64,000 bases of DNA from positions 27,335,961 to 27,399,960 of the forward strand of contig OW387148.1 of the NCBI GenBank assembly GCA_936440205.1, written 5' to 3'. The notes under the pieces were generated by a model. That model did no database searches. It was not told where the DNA came from and saw only the letters and a program-made list of their open reading frames with translations. Position 1 is the first letter of the stretch, and every line of letters starts with the position of its first letter. This DNA is from Lepidonotus clava. Lineage: Eukaryota; Annelida; Polychaeta; Phyllodocida; Polynoidae. Both the position numbers and the translations under genes were made by a program. Of the stretch, positions 47,719 through 58,366 are shown piece by piece.

Positions 47719-47903
47719 AGGCCATATTCCACTATGTAGTAGGTAGCATTTGCGGTACCTTTTTGTAGCCACCGCAAGTAGTTTGCCTTTCAGATACCAA
47801 CATGTTGGTATCCCCTACCACGAGCAATCGATAGAAAATCTATATAAAAATAATTTGCGGTAGGAGCTACTGCAAGTAAATACTGCATAGTGGAATATAG
47901 TAT
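47719..47903. mobile_element. Fold-back MITE (TATTCCACTATGTAG ends)
   Basis: GGCCATATTCCACTATG at the left and, inverted, ACTATATTCCACTATGCAG at the right form the ends; TTAA follows at 47904-47907. Inner arms GTAGGTA/TACC and CGCAAGTAGTTTG/CTTGCAGTAG pair partly. Member of the TATTCCAC set. Confidence 0.75.
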
Positions 47904-47917
47904 TTAAGGATAAAGGA

Positions 47918-48014
47918 GCATTTGGAAGCGTACTCTTTGCACATTAAATGTGCAAAGAGTACGCTTCCAAATGCAAGTTCTTCCATCAGAAAATTTTTCT
48001 GATGGAAGAACTTG
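47918..48014. repeat. Two abutting perfect palindromes (57 and 41 nt)
   Basis: 47918-47974 is a perfect palindrome with 28-nt arms around a single A. 47974-48014 is a second one with 20-nt arms around a single T, sharing the C at 47974. The arm sequences are unrelated and no mismatch is seen in either. They begin 10 bp after the TTAA of the neighbouring fold-back element. Confidence 0.97.
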
Positions 48015-48825
48015 TACGTACAGGAACTCAGAAAAAAACAACAACGATATTTTGAACAAGGATATAGTTTGCTGTCAATGTCTCACTGTTGCTTTTGCGA
48101 GGGGCCCTAACATTAAGTAGAAGGGGAAATTGGTTATGTTGCTGTGAAAAAGAAAAAGCATCCTTAATTTTCTCCTCAACGACACAAGTATATTGCTTGT
48201 ATCAACAAAACACATTTAGCATGAATTAAAGTGCCATCAAGAGATGCAAAAGTGTTAGGCATTAATTAATTTCTCCAGCACAATGTCATATCATTGTGTT
48301 CTCATTCCAAGAACAGGTTCCCATTCCAAGAACAGATTCCGACCCTACCAGGAACTCTGCACCTCCTAGAATTAACTACCACCTCCTAGTGCTAATAAGA
48401 CCTAATGAGGGCCATTTTCTCGCCATTATAAGGACATTGCACATCTAGATGTCCTGTTTACTACTTCCCCATATAAATGTTATCGTCGCCAAGTATCAGA
48501 ATGACAGCTGATGGCTGTAGGAGTCCATAAAAATGACAGATTTCATCCTTAATTGGGTACGAAGTAGGTTGCCTCTGGTCGTATTGAGGACAGTCTCAAG
48601 TTGTTATGAAGCCAATAAAACCGCCCACTGTCGTTTACAATGTCATAGCTGGGTTTTTACAGGTATGGAATAAAGCTGATAAGCTATTGAGCTCAGGAGA
48701 TATGCCGAGACAATTATTTGGAGGGGGTGGGTGCGTGTTACTTGGTTAGGGTGATAGTACTACACAACTAAAATTAGTTAGAAATAATATTATGTGTCGT
48801 GATTATGATATTTTCAGATACTTAA
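48015..48825. other. Intron-like sequence
   Basis: No gene or repeat recognised. Confidence 0.4.
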
Positions 48826-49039
48826 GCCCCATACCCACTAGGCGATTTTATCGGCGACTGGCGACGGGCAACTGGGAGAATCGGCCGACTCTTATGATCG
48901 CCAGTCAGTATGGTATATTGAAATGTGCATGTTTGATCTTAATTGGCACTAAAATCGGCCGACTCTTTTCGTAGAGTCGGCCGATTTTAGGACCAAGAAT
49001 CGGCCGACTCTGATCAAAATCGCTTAGTGGGTATGGGGC
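48826..49039. mobile_element. GCCCCATACCCAC-family MITE, first of three in a row
   Basis: TTAA (48822-48825) precedes GCCCCATACCCACTAGGCGA; the end GCTTAGTGGGTATGGGGC is followed by TTAA (49040-49043). The interior has repeated GAGTCGGCCGATT palindromic words not shared with its two neighbours. Confidence 0.9.
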
Positions 49040-49043
49040 TTAA

Positions 49044-49339
49044 AGGGCCGTACCCACTAAGCGATCTTCCAGGCGACCGGCGACTGGCGACGAGGGGTAG
49101 TTACATAATCGGCGGTGTTCAGTCGCCCAGTGACCACAGTCGCCGGGCGATTTCCCGTGGGTATGGGGCGCATCCTGGGCGACGGGCGACGGGCAACAGG
49201 ATCGCCGAGAAAATCGCCGGGTAAATCGCCGGGAAATTATCCAACCTGTCTGATATTCCAGTCGCTCAGCGACGACGACGGCATTTCTCCTCATCGCCCG
49301 TCGCCCGTCAACTCTGTGATCGCCTAGTGGGTATGGGGC
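49044..49339. mobile_element. GCCCCATACCCAC-family MITE, second of three
   Basis: Starts AGGGCCGTACCCACTAAGCGA directly after the shared TTAA and ends CGCCTAGTGGGTATGGGGC before TTAA (49340-49343). The interior is made of GGGCGACGGGCGAC-type words. An extra GTGGGTATGGGGCG near 49158 may be an internal copy of the terminus. Confidence 0.9.
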
Positions 49340-49343
49340 TTAA

Positions 49344-49621
49344 AGGGCCATACCCACTAGGTGATTTTACCGTCGCTGGGCGACGGGTGATGGGAAAAAT
49401 GGTCGTCGTCGTCGCCGGCCAACGGTAATATCAAGCAAGTTTGATATTTTACCGGCGATTTTACTGGCGATTTTACCAGCGATCCCCTCGGCCGTCGCTG
49501 GTCGCCCAGAAACGCACCATACCAACAGGGAGTTGCTCGGCGATCCTGCGTCGCTCGGCGACTTTGCCGCCGATTCTCCCAGTCGCTCGGCGACGGTAAA
49601 GTCGCCTAGTGAGTACGGGGC
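49344..49621. mobile_element. GCCCCATACCCAC-family MITE, third of three
   Basis: Starts AGGGCCATACCCACTAGGTGA after the shared TTAA and ends GTCGCCTAGTGAGTACGGGGC; the outer flank is TTCA, probably a changed TTAA. The interior resembles the second copy in style (GGCGATTTTAC words) but is not a simple duplicate of it. Confidence 0.88.
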
Positions 49622-51239
49622 TTCAGATTATACTTTCACATAAGTATTTGGTTATTACAAGTTTTACAGCACAGAAAGTTGTGGACCAAACGAAAGAATT
49701 ATTATGAAACTCCGTGGCACAATAGTTATCATGGTGGACGTTTGAAAGCATATGATATATTTTATAAGTGCGCAGCATTATAGTTTTAATGGCTGCGGGC
49801 ACACCAAAAAGAGGTGACAATGTCTGGTTTCCAATGCTATTAGACCAATTTCCATGGTTTATCTGCCCTCGGTCCCATATAGATAAGAAGAGCTTTTCTT
49901 GACTTATGTTTTCTTACATAGTATGAGCCAAGACATGGACTGGATAAATAGGGTAACCAAGACGTTTTTGTTCAGGAGCTACCTACTTTCACATACGGAC
50001 AGTATAAGTATTCTATTAAAGGCTTACACCCAGTCCAAAGCTATAAAATCACATTGCCTCTGCCCACCAACATTGACAAAATTACCGTATTTAATTTCTG
50101 CCATTAATAACCTTTTTATGTAACAACTAAAAACTTGATGAGGCATACAAGCCTTCAAATACGGTTCCCTTTTATGATTTCCATAGAAAAAGGCCCTCTG
50201 GAAAAATGCTGTTCTTTATACTTTTTTTCATGCCAGCAATTGGCATTTGTAACAAAGGCAGACCATAAAAGGTTCGGAGAATCGAAAATTTTCAAAGTAC
50301 GTTTTTAGAATGCATTGCATTTCTTGTTTTCGGACTCACAATTAGTCACTTTTAAATATCTTTTGAAGATGCTGCAACATATGAAGGAACATTCTGATGA
50401 AATGTTTCTGTGACTTATTTTCTTTAAACTTGTTCACAAAAATGACGTTCATGATCATAATTCAGATAAACTGTGGCTATTGATAGATAGGCCTACTGTT
50501 TTTTGGTTTTGTGAATGGCTATCTAAAACTTTGACTTTCTCACGTTTACATAAAATGGTATCATGTTCATTAGTTTTAGCCTTTAATGAGCTTATTTATT
50601 ACCAATGACATGGGCACCACCAAAGGCATGTTTGAATTAGAATCCAAATTTAACAATTTTTTCCCTACTTCAGTTTTTAATTCAAACATTTTCCCAATAA
50701 AACCGCTGTATTCTACATAATTCAGTAAATCAAGGCAGCACAAATGTACTAGAAAAAGGATAGGGAATGAGAAAAAAACAACAGGAGATTAGTTTTCTGC
50801 TTTCTGCTCTCGCCTTCGACAGTTCACGTTACAAATACAGTTTTTGTGTTATTATTTGTTCTGTCTGGAACAGGTATAATTACACCCACACCCACAACTA
50901 TGGTTCACCCGATGCGTTAATTGAAGTAATTCCTATGGAATTTGATGAAAGGGATTTTCTTGCGGAGAGAAATCACATACTGCCACTGTGGGCTTTTCCT
51001 GTAGCATGAGTCGTATCGCGGTAACGCTTCAGTTTACAATGAAAAAACTGAAAGTGGGGTTCTAGACCATCAAAAATGACATTGTGGTATGGTTATTTCT
51101 TTGAATTGAAAGACAATTTATTGGCGTTGTCAGGACTTTCTTTGGGTAACCGGAGCACGTCTACAATGATACAAGCTCCCTGCAGACAAAAAGTAGTAGA
51201 TATTCAGTATGAAATCAGTGCAGAAGCAGTAGGGGGGCG
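49622..51239. other. Intron-like sequence without recognised features
   Basis: No supported exon or repeat. Confidence 0.4.
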
Positions 51240-51259
51240 GGGGGGGGGGGGGGGGGGGG
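51240..51259. repeat. G20 tract in CAGTAG-rich sequence
   Basis: G6CG20T embedded between CAGTAG and AAATCAGTA words, which recur about seven times between 51195 and 51380. Inverted ACTTACTGATTTT at about 51400 may be the other arm of a degenerate element. Confidence 0.8.
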
Positions 51260-52290
51260 TGCAGTAGGATTTCAACGGTAAACCAGTAGAAATAAGGATG
51301 TTTCCGGTAGCTGCACAGTAGTAAATCAGTATGTCTGAAATATGTAAATTAGGTAGGGAGGGCAATCAGTGGTATTTAAGTAGCTAATTTAAATATTTCG
51401 GACTTACTGATTTTGGAAGCTGCCTTTTGATTCCCCCACCCAACCTTTTTGTCTTAAATCTTAACTTTCATCTATGAATCCTATCGGAATTATCTTAAAT
51501 TACCTGGAACCTCCCCCCCCCCCCCTCCAATTTTAAACGTATGCTATATATGCCCAGACGACGTGAATGTATAATAAAGAGTAAGGAAAAATTCCATCTA
51601 TATTGGCTTATAAAATGCAAATTTAGTGACAGATAACACATGCATTTCTCAAATTCGACACTTTACAGTGGAACCCCCTCCTCTCGCCTCAAAAGGGGCT
51701 CATCCGAGTGGATAAGTGGCTTTAATGAAATATCATCACTGCTTTGTCAAAAAGATTAGGAATACTACTGTGCCTGCATTGCATGAGGAATGGGCTACGC
51801 GGCAGTTGTAGCAGAGGACATATCTCTTTGATAAAACATAGGAAGTAGGGAGCGATGCTATATCTTTGATAAATACAAGGACGGTCTATAGGCCGAATGG
51901 AATTTACGCTCCTGATTACATACATGGGCAGGATGCTGATCGTTTTGTTAGAACACCGACCATGAAATATTTAATAGAATTATCGACTTCGTTTGTGTCC
52001 ACTATAATTATTTTCTTATAAGAGTATTACAGGTCATATGATTATAAATGGTATAGGCCTATACTATCTTTTGTTCAGAGACAATTCAGTTGGGGAACTA
52101 CTTCCCATAACCTAATTAACATACACTGTCTATGTGTCAAAAGACTATAATGCTTACTGATACTCAATATAGTTGTGTGTATACTCAATACTCGATACAT
52201 GTATTGAGTGCCGCAGAAATCAAGGTACTTTTTTGAATTATGCCAAAGATTAAACAAAATTATATTTGCATCATCAGTTGTGTCATAATC
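51260..52290. other. Intron-like sequence
   Basis: A C14 tract lies at about 51511-51524. No gene recognised. Confidence 0.4.
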
Positions 52291-52326
52291 AGAGAGAATT
52301 ATAGTATTATTAGTATAATTCTCTCT
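52291..52326. repeat. Perfect 13-bp-arm hairpin
   Basis: AGAGAGAATTATA and its exact complement are separated by 10 nt. Confidence 0.9.
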
Positions 52327-52419
52327 CGTCATTATCTAGAGGAATTCAACGTCGGAGCTTTGGGAAGTTACCATTATTGATTAAAATGTTCAATACGTAA
52401 TACTTTGATTCTTCTCTTG

Positions 52420-52640
52420 ACGAAGAGTGCATTGATCAATCATTGATCCTGGCGTTTGATTTCTTGGATTAATTCTGCTTAATCCCCCTCTCAACGCCCA
52501 TTAATCCTAGGATTATCGATCGATAACGGTTGTTTTCTATTCGCCTGCAGATCTTTGTAAATCTCAACCAATGCTTCAAATAAATACCACCTTCATTAGG
52601 CACCCATCTTCCTGGCTTTATCTTTGGAGATCAGACGGCT
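52420..52640. promoter_or_regulatory. TAATCC (Otx/Pitx-type) site cluster before the penultimate exon
   Basis: GGATTA or TAATCC occurs at 52466, 52480, 52502 and 52510; the last two form the perfect palindrome TAATCCTAGGATTA. An overlapping TATCGATCGATA palindrome (52514-52525) resembles Onecut-type ATCGAT sites. K50 homeodomain proteins (Otx, Pitx, Goosecoid) bind TAATCC. The patch is 800 bp upstream of the LHFPL exon and not a recognised repeat. Regulatory function is inferred. Confidence 0.4.
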
Positions 52641-53352
52641 TCCATCATAACTAGTTCTCTCTCCCGATATTTCCAGGAATATGAAGAGTACTAGGCCTAC
52701 TGAAGTTTTATTGGAAAACCATATGAACTTCATAGAACTCTTCCTTTTTATTAATAACGTAGAATTTACCAGTGTTCTGTTACAACAATATCCCTGTTAT
52801 GCACAGATATATACAGATATTGCTGTTCCACTGCTCCGATTTAGCTGTGTATAAAAGTTATTATGGTTACAAGAAGAGACTCAGAGAGGCACTCAAATGT
52901 TGTCATTGCTAATGTTAGATTTTAGCTCTTTACTTATGTTTTTGTGTAAGGATATGCAAGTTTTATAAACATCTTTGGTATCTATACTTGTTACAAACTA
53001 TGTTCATAAAATTCCGAAGTGAGGATGAGAACGAATTGTCTGTATGGTCAGTTTTTAGTCATGTGACCTTTTCGTTTTATTCGACCAGTCATATAGTCAC
53101 TAGTACTATAATGACTATAAACATGCATAACACGTATATGCTATGAGTGACGAGTTAGTTCTAAATTAAATTTTAGTCAAAATAACAAACTTCAGTGACT
53201 AAATCACACCTGACCTGCTATTGAACTCGTTGGATTATCAGTGTACACCTTTTCTCTTTAGTCAATGTTTTGTTTTAATGATAGGATTATGTGATGAACC
53301 ACCGATCCTGTCAAATCCGTCCATTAATCTCGTTTATCTCCTATCTTTCCAG

Positions 53353-53451
53353 GCATGTGTATCGGGGCCGGCTGTTTCCTATACCCCTTAGGCTGGGACA
53401 ATGTCGACGTGCACCAAGTGTGTGGGCCGCGCGCCCACCTCTACCAGCTCG
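53353..53451 (+). CDS. LHFPL6: LHFPL6-like tetraspan protein, penultimate coding exon
   Basis: The exon follows CTATCTTTCCAG and ends G|GTGAGT. It carries 2 nt of a split codon (probably Gly), 32 full codons and 1 nt of the next Gly codon. It reads MCIGAGCFLYPLGWDNVDVH then QVCGPRAHLYQL. From memory of human LHFPL6, IGAGC.LYPLGWD..EV.Q.CG......LG is the matching stretch. It covers the end of the third membrane segment and the extracellular loop 2 with its conserved Cys and YPLGW. Both exon borders lie within a Gly codon in phase 1, as I recall for the vertebrate gene. Family members are four-pass membrane proteins related to the claudin/PMP22 group; relatives LHFPL3-5 act with ion channels and receptors, but the role of LHFPL6 is poorly known. 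LHFPL1 is the closest alternative. The long first coding exon is not in the window. Confidence 0.9.
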
Positions 53452-53599
53452 GTGAGTTACCCCCCTACTTCCGGTATATGAAAATGTCAATAACAAGACC
53501 AAACGACACATGATTTACTATCAAAGGCAAAAGCATTTGATAGATAGGTCGGCCCATTTTAATCTTTATTGAGTTATGAAGAATAATATTATGATTTAT

Positions 53600-54545
53600 T
53601 GTGGTAGGTGTGGACTGGCACTATAGTGACAATCTGAAAAAAATATTAAACTTGGAAGCCTAGACACTGACAGCGGCAACAAAAAACTTATTGACAGTGT
53701 GACGCCTATGTTTCGGTAACAGGTGAACTCGGCCCTCTGGTGAACTCGGCCCATGGTGAACTCGGTCCACTAGTGAACTCGGCCCGTTTTTTAAATGTAT
53801 GATACATTTCATACATAGCCATGTAATTTAGATTTAATAACTGGAACTAATCTAGAACTTTGTACGTAAGGGAAAGTGGTATTTCCCCCTGGAAAATCAT
53901 GCTGAAACATGTAACTTGGACTTTGAAATTATTGGGGCAGATCGTCTACCATTTGTTTAATGATATCCAAATTCGTAAGAATATTAGGATAGTTATTAGA
54001 TCAACTTTATCAATATGAAAACTATCAGAATCAGGTATAATCTCGTGGTACGGTACATAGATATCAAGACTTAAAACTAATAATATTACTGAAAAATGGG
54101 AAGGGGGGGCCGAGATCACTAGTGGGCCAAGTTCACTTAGGGCCGAGTTCACCAACGGGCCGAGTTCACCAGTATTCTATGTTTCAACATTGAGAGGGAA
54201 TGATTCCAACACTGACAGTGACTTAGGCCTAGATATCTATTATTTTTTAGATGAGATATTTTGAGGGTAGGTAGGGAAAAATGACACTATAGTGACAAAT
54301 TCACAAATCATTTAATCTTTGAATCTGTCCGACACTGACACTGACAGCAACGGAGAACTTATTGACAGTGTGACACCTATGTTTTAACATTGAATGGGAA
54401 TGATTCAGACACTGACAGTGACTTAGGCCTAGACATATTTAAGTTCAGATTGAATATTTTGATGGTAGGTCCGAAAAAATGACACTATAGTGACAATTCA
54501 ACAAATAATTTAATCTTTTGATCATAAATAATTGCTTTTGGAGAC
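53600..54545. repeat. About 198-bp tandem repeat, three copies, first one interrupted
   Basis: GACACTATAGTGACAA-type words at about 53618, 54282 and 54480, each followed by GACACTGACAG, TTATTGACAGTGTGAC and CTATGTTTCAACATTGA blocks, mark three copies. Copies two and three begin 198 bp apart. The first is stretched to about 664 bp by the insertion at 53715-54176. Removing it restores about 200 bp. Confidence 0.85.
53715..54176. mobile_element. MULE-type MITE with 9-bp target duplication
   Basis: The perfect 9-bp direct repeat CTATGTTTC lies at 53706-53714 and 54177-54185. The element's ends carry AGGTGAACTCGG and its inverse CCGAGTTCACC. GGTGAACTCGGCCC recurs about four times inside the left end and three times inverted inside the right end. 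The uninterrupted site can be read in the next satellite copy (CTATGTTTTAACATTGA near 54377). A 9-bp duplication is characteristic of Mutator-like elements; no transposase is present. Confidence 0.9.
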
Positions 54546-55497
54546 GCCATAATATATTGACAGTGTCGGAGGGGGCTTAGGCCTATCTGAGTCCAGTCAT
54601 TTTTTCATAACATGTGTAAAATATTCTTGCAAGCGTTTCTAGGCCTAAAAAGATCAAACTATATGACAAATAGGACCCTCACATATATGAGAACATAGAT
54701 ATATACATGAATTTCATTTTGATAGGCCTAATAAGGTCTAAAAAATTATTTTTCAAATTGCCAGTGTCCTCCTCCTGTCCGATCGATCCAATGCGTGTTA
54801 GGCCGAGTTTAGGCCTAGATTTCAACGGTATAATTTCAAATGCTGGAAAAAAGATATGAACATACCTGGAGTCCTCAATGCGTTTCAATGCGTATATCCT
54901 CCACAATTGATGCGTTTAATATCATCCTGGTTTCCTGAGTTCAATGTATCGATGCAGGCGTGCGGGGAGAAAACCCGGCGAAGGGTTGACTCCATGATGG
55001 GTCTGACAGTGACAGTGTGAGGCCTCCACGTGTCCGATCGATCCAATGTTTCCCCTTCGATACGAACGCATGATTCACGCATGAGTATTCAATGCGTTGT
55101 ATGCGTTTAAGAGGATCCAGACGTCCAAAATATATATATTGAAAGCATCAGATACCGCAGTAATCCAGGCGCAGAAAGAGGAGCCTCCCGCGAACACGTC
55201 CGACCGGGACACTTGTACCCGGCCGAGTGACAGTGTGGAGCGGTCTGACCTGGATTGTTCACCGGGTCGCCGCGACGGAATACCAAGAAAATAGTGCGAT
55301 GCATTTGCGCGAATTGTCGCGTTATTTCGCAAAATATCTCCTCCTGAACTTTGACTTGATCATCTATGTATCCAAATCTACCCCTCTATATTTATTTGAC
55401 CCGTAAGAACGACCGACTTCATGGTGAAATAGGCCTGCATAGTTGATGAACTTTGACCCAGATCCCTTCTTCACCGATGAAAGCGAGGCTGCTGCGC

Positions 55498-55945
55498 GTT
55501 TACGCGTTACAGCCATAACGCGGCGCCCGATGACCGTAACGATCATAATTCCAGGCTTGAATGTCTAATTTGCTCCATTTTGGTCGATTTAAATGATTTA
55601 TTTGTATTCTATATATCAAAATCTCTGCGATGTAAGCCCAAATAAGCCCCAAAATGTGGTTATTTTAGCTCAGAATCGATTTGGGACATCGTCACTTTGC
55701 CGCGTTACAGACATAACGCGGCATTTGAAGTGCCTCACGCCCGGTATAGCTGCACGGATTTCTAGTTTTATTTGGTCATATAACGATTTCAGACGATTTA
55801 AACAATTCATTTGTATTCTATATATCCAAATGTCTGCGATTTAAGCTCAAATAAGCCCCAAAATGTGGTTATTTTAGCTCAGAATGGATTTGGGACATCG
55901 TCACTTTGCCGCGTTACAGACATAACGCGGCAGGCATAACGCGAA
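55498..55945. repeat. Tandem repeat of about 200 bp with palindromic joints
   Basis: GCGTTACAG.CATAACGCGGC occurs at 55504, 55702 and 55911, separated by two long similar units that share TTTGTATTCTATATATC, AAATAAGCCCCAAAATGTGG and TTTGGGACATCGTCACTTTG. At the second and third joints GCCGCGTTA and TAACGCGGC flank 6 nt, a perfect hairpin. Units can thus be read as TAACGCGGC..GCCGCGTTA elements joined head to tail. Confidence 0.88.
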
Positions 55946-56068
55946 AACACCGTCACAGATCTAAGAAAGGTTGTCGAGGAGTAGAATAGGTCGCTACGTG
56001 ATCTAAGACTTTATCGACTTAGGTCATCGTAGCCGACCTATAATAATTGTCAATAATAATTGAAGTAT

Positions 56069-56086
56069 GGGGGGGGGGGGGGGGGG
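56069..56086. repeat. G18 tract
   Basis: Uninterrupted G run. AATAATTGAAGTATGG occurs both directly before it and again near 56142, so a short duplication surrounds it. Confidence 0.95.
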
Positions 56087-56898
56087 AATTCGGATACACT
56101 CATATAGGAACTGAAATGATTCCACCACCCAGTAATACATAAATAATTGAAGTATGGAGGTTAACTTTGTTGTTAATTGTGGCGAGTAATTAAGGATTAT
56201 TCTTCAATTCAAGTCAGCTAGTCCGAGTTGAAGTCTTCTCGTTATTAAGGGCAATCGCGCCATTTGTTGAAGCGCAGGCAGACTGCGCAGCCTGGAGTAT
56301 AGGTGTGCAGTGGAGCATGACCAAGGTGAAAATGCTTAACTATAGAAGCCTATGGAGGGAAAATACGTTTTTACTCATAACTCTCTTCATGGTCACCCAA
56401 TTGTTATACTGCTCGCAACAAAGTTGTAGTCCTGAACCTGATTAATCCATATATGTTCTCAGATTTGATAGGTTTTCATTTGTGAATTAATTATGAATTT
56501 ATTTGTAATAAAAGTATTATTTTCGGCCCCACCTTAGTATTTTAACCATAATTAGTACCCTTTTTTGGGGAAGTTTTAAAAGTGGTTCTGCTCAATGGAT
56601 CTTGACAAAAATTGATATCTATAATGACAAGTGCACGTGTATAATCTCGTATAAAACTGAAATCGTTATTAAAATAACGAGATTCTTCGCTTGTTAATGA
56701 AAAAGAAACTAAAATATCAATGATTATTTGTAAATAAAATATATGCATGTTTCTCTGATAAAAGAGGTCGTAGCCGTTAAAGAAGAATTGGTAAAAATGG
56801 GAATGGGATGTTAATATTACATGAGAATATCAAATGTAAGAGAATACAGAGTTTTATAAATGCAATTTTATTACGATTCATCATAGTCACAGTAACGT
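56087..56898. other. Intron sequence without recognised features
   Basis: No gene or repeat recognised. Confidence 0.4.
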
Positions 56899-58366
56899 GG
56901 AAGTAAAAAGAAATTTCATGAAAACAAAAAAATTTTGAAGTTGTTTTTGTGCACTTGGCGCATCATAAAAACATGGCTGCCATGCTGAAAAACATATCTG
57001 ATGACCTTGTCTAAAACTTGTCTTAAACTTTGAAGTAAAAAGAAATTTGATGAAAAAAAAAAAAAATTGAAGTTCTTTTTGTGCACTTGGTTCATCATAA
57101 AAACATGGCCGCCATGCTGATAAACATGTCTGATGACCTTCTCTAAAACTTGGAAGTGAGAAGAAAAGTCCTGAGAATAAATGTTGAAGTTGTTTTTGCA
57201 CACTTGGTGCATCATAAAAATATGGCTGCCATGCTGACAAACATGTCTGATGACCTTGTCTTTAACTTGGAAGTAAAAAGAAATTTCATGAAAATAAAAA
57301 ATTCTGAAGTTGTTTTTGTGCACTTGGCGCATCATAAAAACATGGCTGCCATGCTGAAAAACATATCTGATGACCTTGTCTAAAACTTGTCATTAACTTG
57401 GAAGTAAAAAGAAATTCATGAAAATAAAAAAAAATTGAAGTTGTTTTTGTGCACTTGGCGCACCATAAAAACATGGCTGCCATGCTGAAAAACATGACTG
57501 ATGACCTTGTCTAAAACTTGTCTTTAACTTGGAAGTAAAAAGAAATTTCATGAAAATGAAAAAAAATTGAAGTTGTTTTTGTGCACTTGCAAATCATAAA
57601 AACATGGCTGCCATGCTGAAAAACATATCTGAAGACCTTGTCTACAACTTGTCTTTAATTTGGAAGTAAAAAGAAATTTCATGAAAATTAAAAATTTTGA
57701 AGTTGTTTTTGTGCACTTGGCGTATCATAAAAACATGGCTGCCATGCTGAAAAACATATCTGATGACCTTGTCTAAAACTTGTCTTAAACTTGGAAGTAA
57801 AAAGAAATTTCATGAAAATTAAAAATTTTAAAGTTCTTTTTGTGCACTTGGCGTATCATAAAAACATGGCCGCCATGCTGAAAAACATTTCTGATGACCT
57901 TGTCTATAACTTGTCATTAACTTGGAAGTAAAAAGAAATTTCATGAAGATAAAAAAGAATCGAAGTTGTATTTGTGCACTTGGTGTATCATAAAACATGG
58001 CCGCTATGCTGAAAAACATGTCTGATGACCTTGTCTTAAACTTGTCATTAACTTGGAAGTAAAAAGAAATTTCATGAAAATAAAAAAAATTGAAGTTGTT
58101 TTTGTGCACTTGGCGTATCATAAAAACATGGACGCCATGCTGAAAAAAAATTCTGATGACCTTGTCTAAACTTGGAAGTGAAAAGAAATTTCTTGGAAAT
58201 AAAACAATTTGAAGTCATTTTTTAGCACTTTGCATATCATAAAAACATGGCTGCCATGCTGACAACCATGTCTGATGAACTTCTGTAAATGTTGGAATTG
58301 AGAAAAAATGTTATACAAATTTGAAATTGTCAACTTGTTTTTTCTCATTTGGCACACCATAACAAC
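56899..58366. repeat. 131-bp satellite, twelve copies
   Basis: GGAAGTAAAAAGAAATTTCA starts units at 56899, 57031, 57152, 57269, 57400, 57531, 57662, 57793, 57923, 58055, 58173 and 58293. Every unit contains CATAAAAACATGGCTGCCAT and TCTGATGACCTTGTC. Five consecutive central starts are exactly 131 bp apart, while edge units are shorter or longer and more diverged, the usual picture of an array homogenised by unequal exchange. Long frames on both strands are by-products. GCCGCCATG / CATGGCGGC words resemble YY1-type sites. Confidence 0.97.

Noticed and set aside
1-53352. First large coding exon of the LHFPL gene
   Set aside because: I looked for an ATG-started + frame of about 130 codons with three hydrophobic segments and found none, so it is taken to be outside the window.
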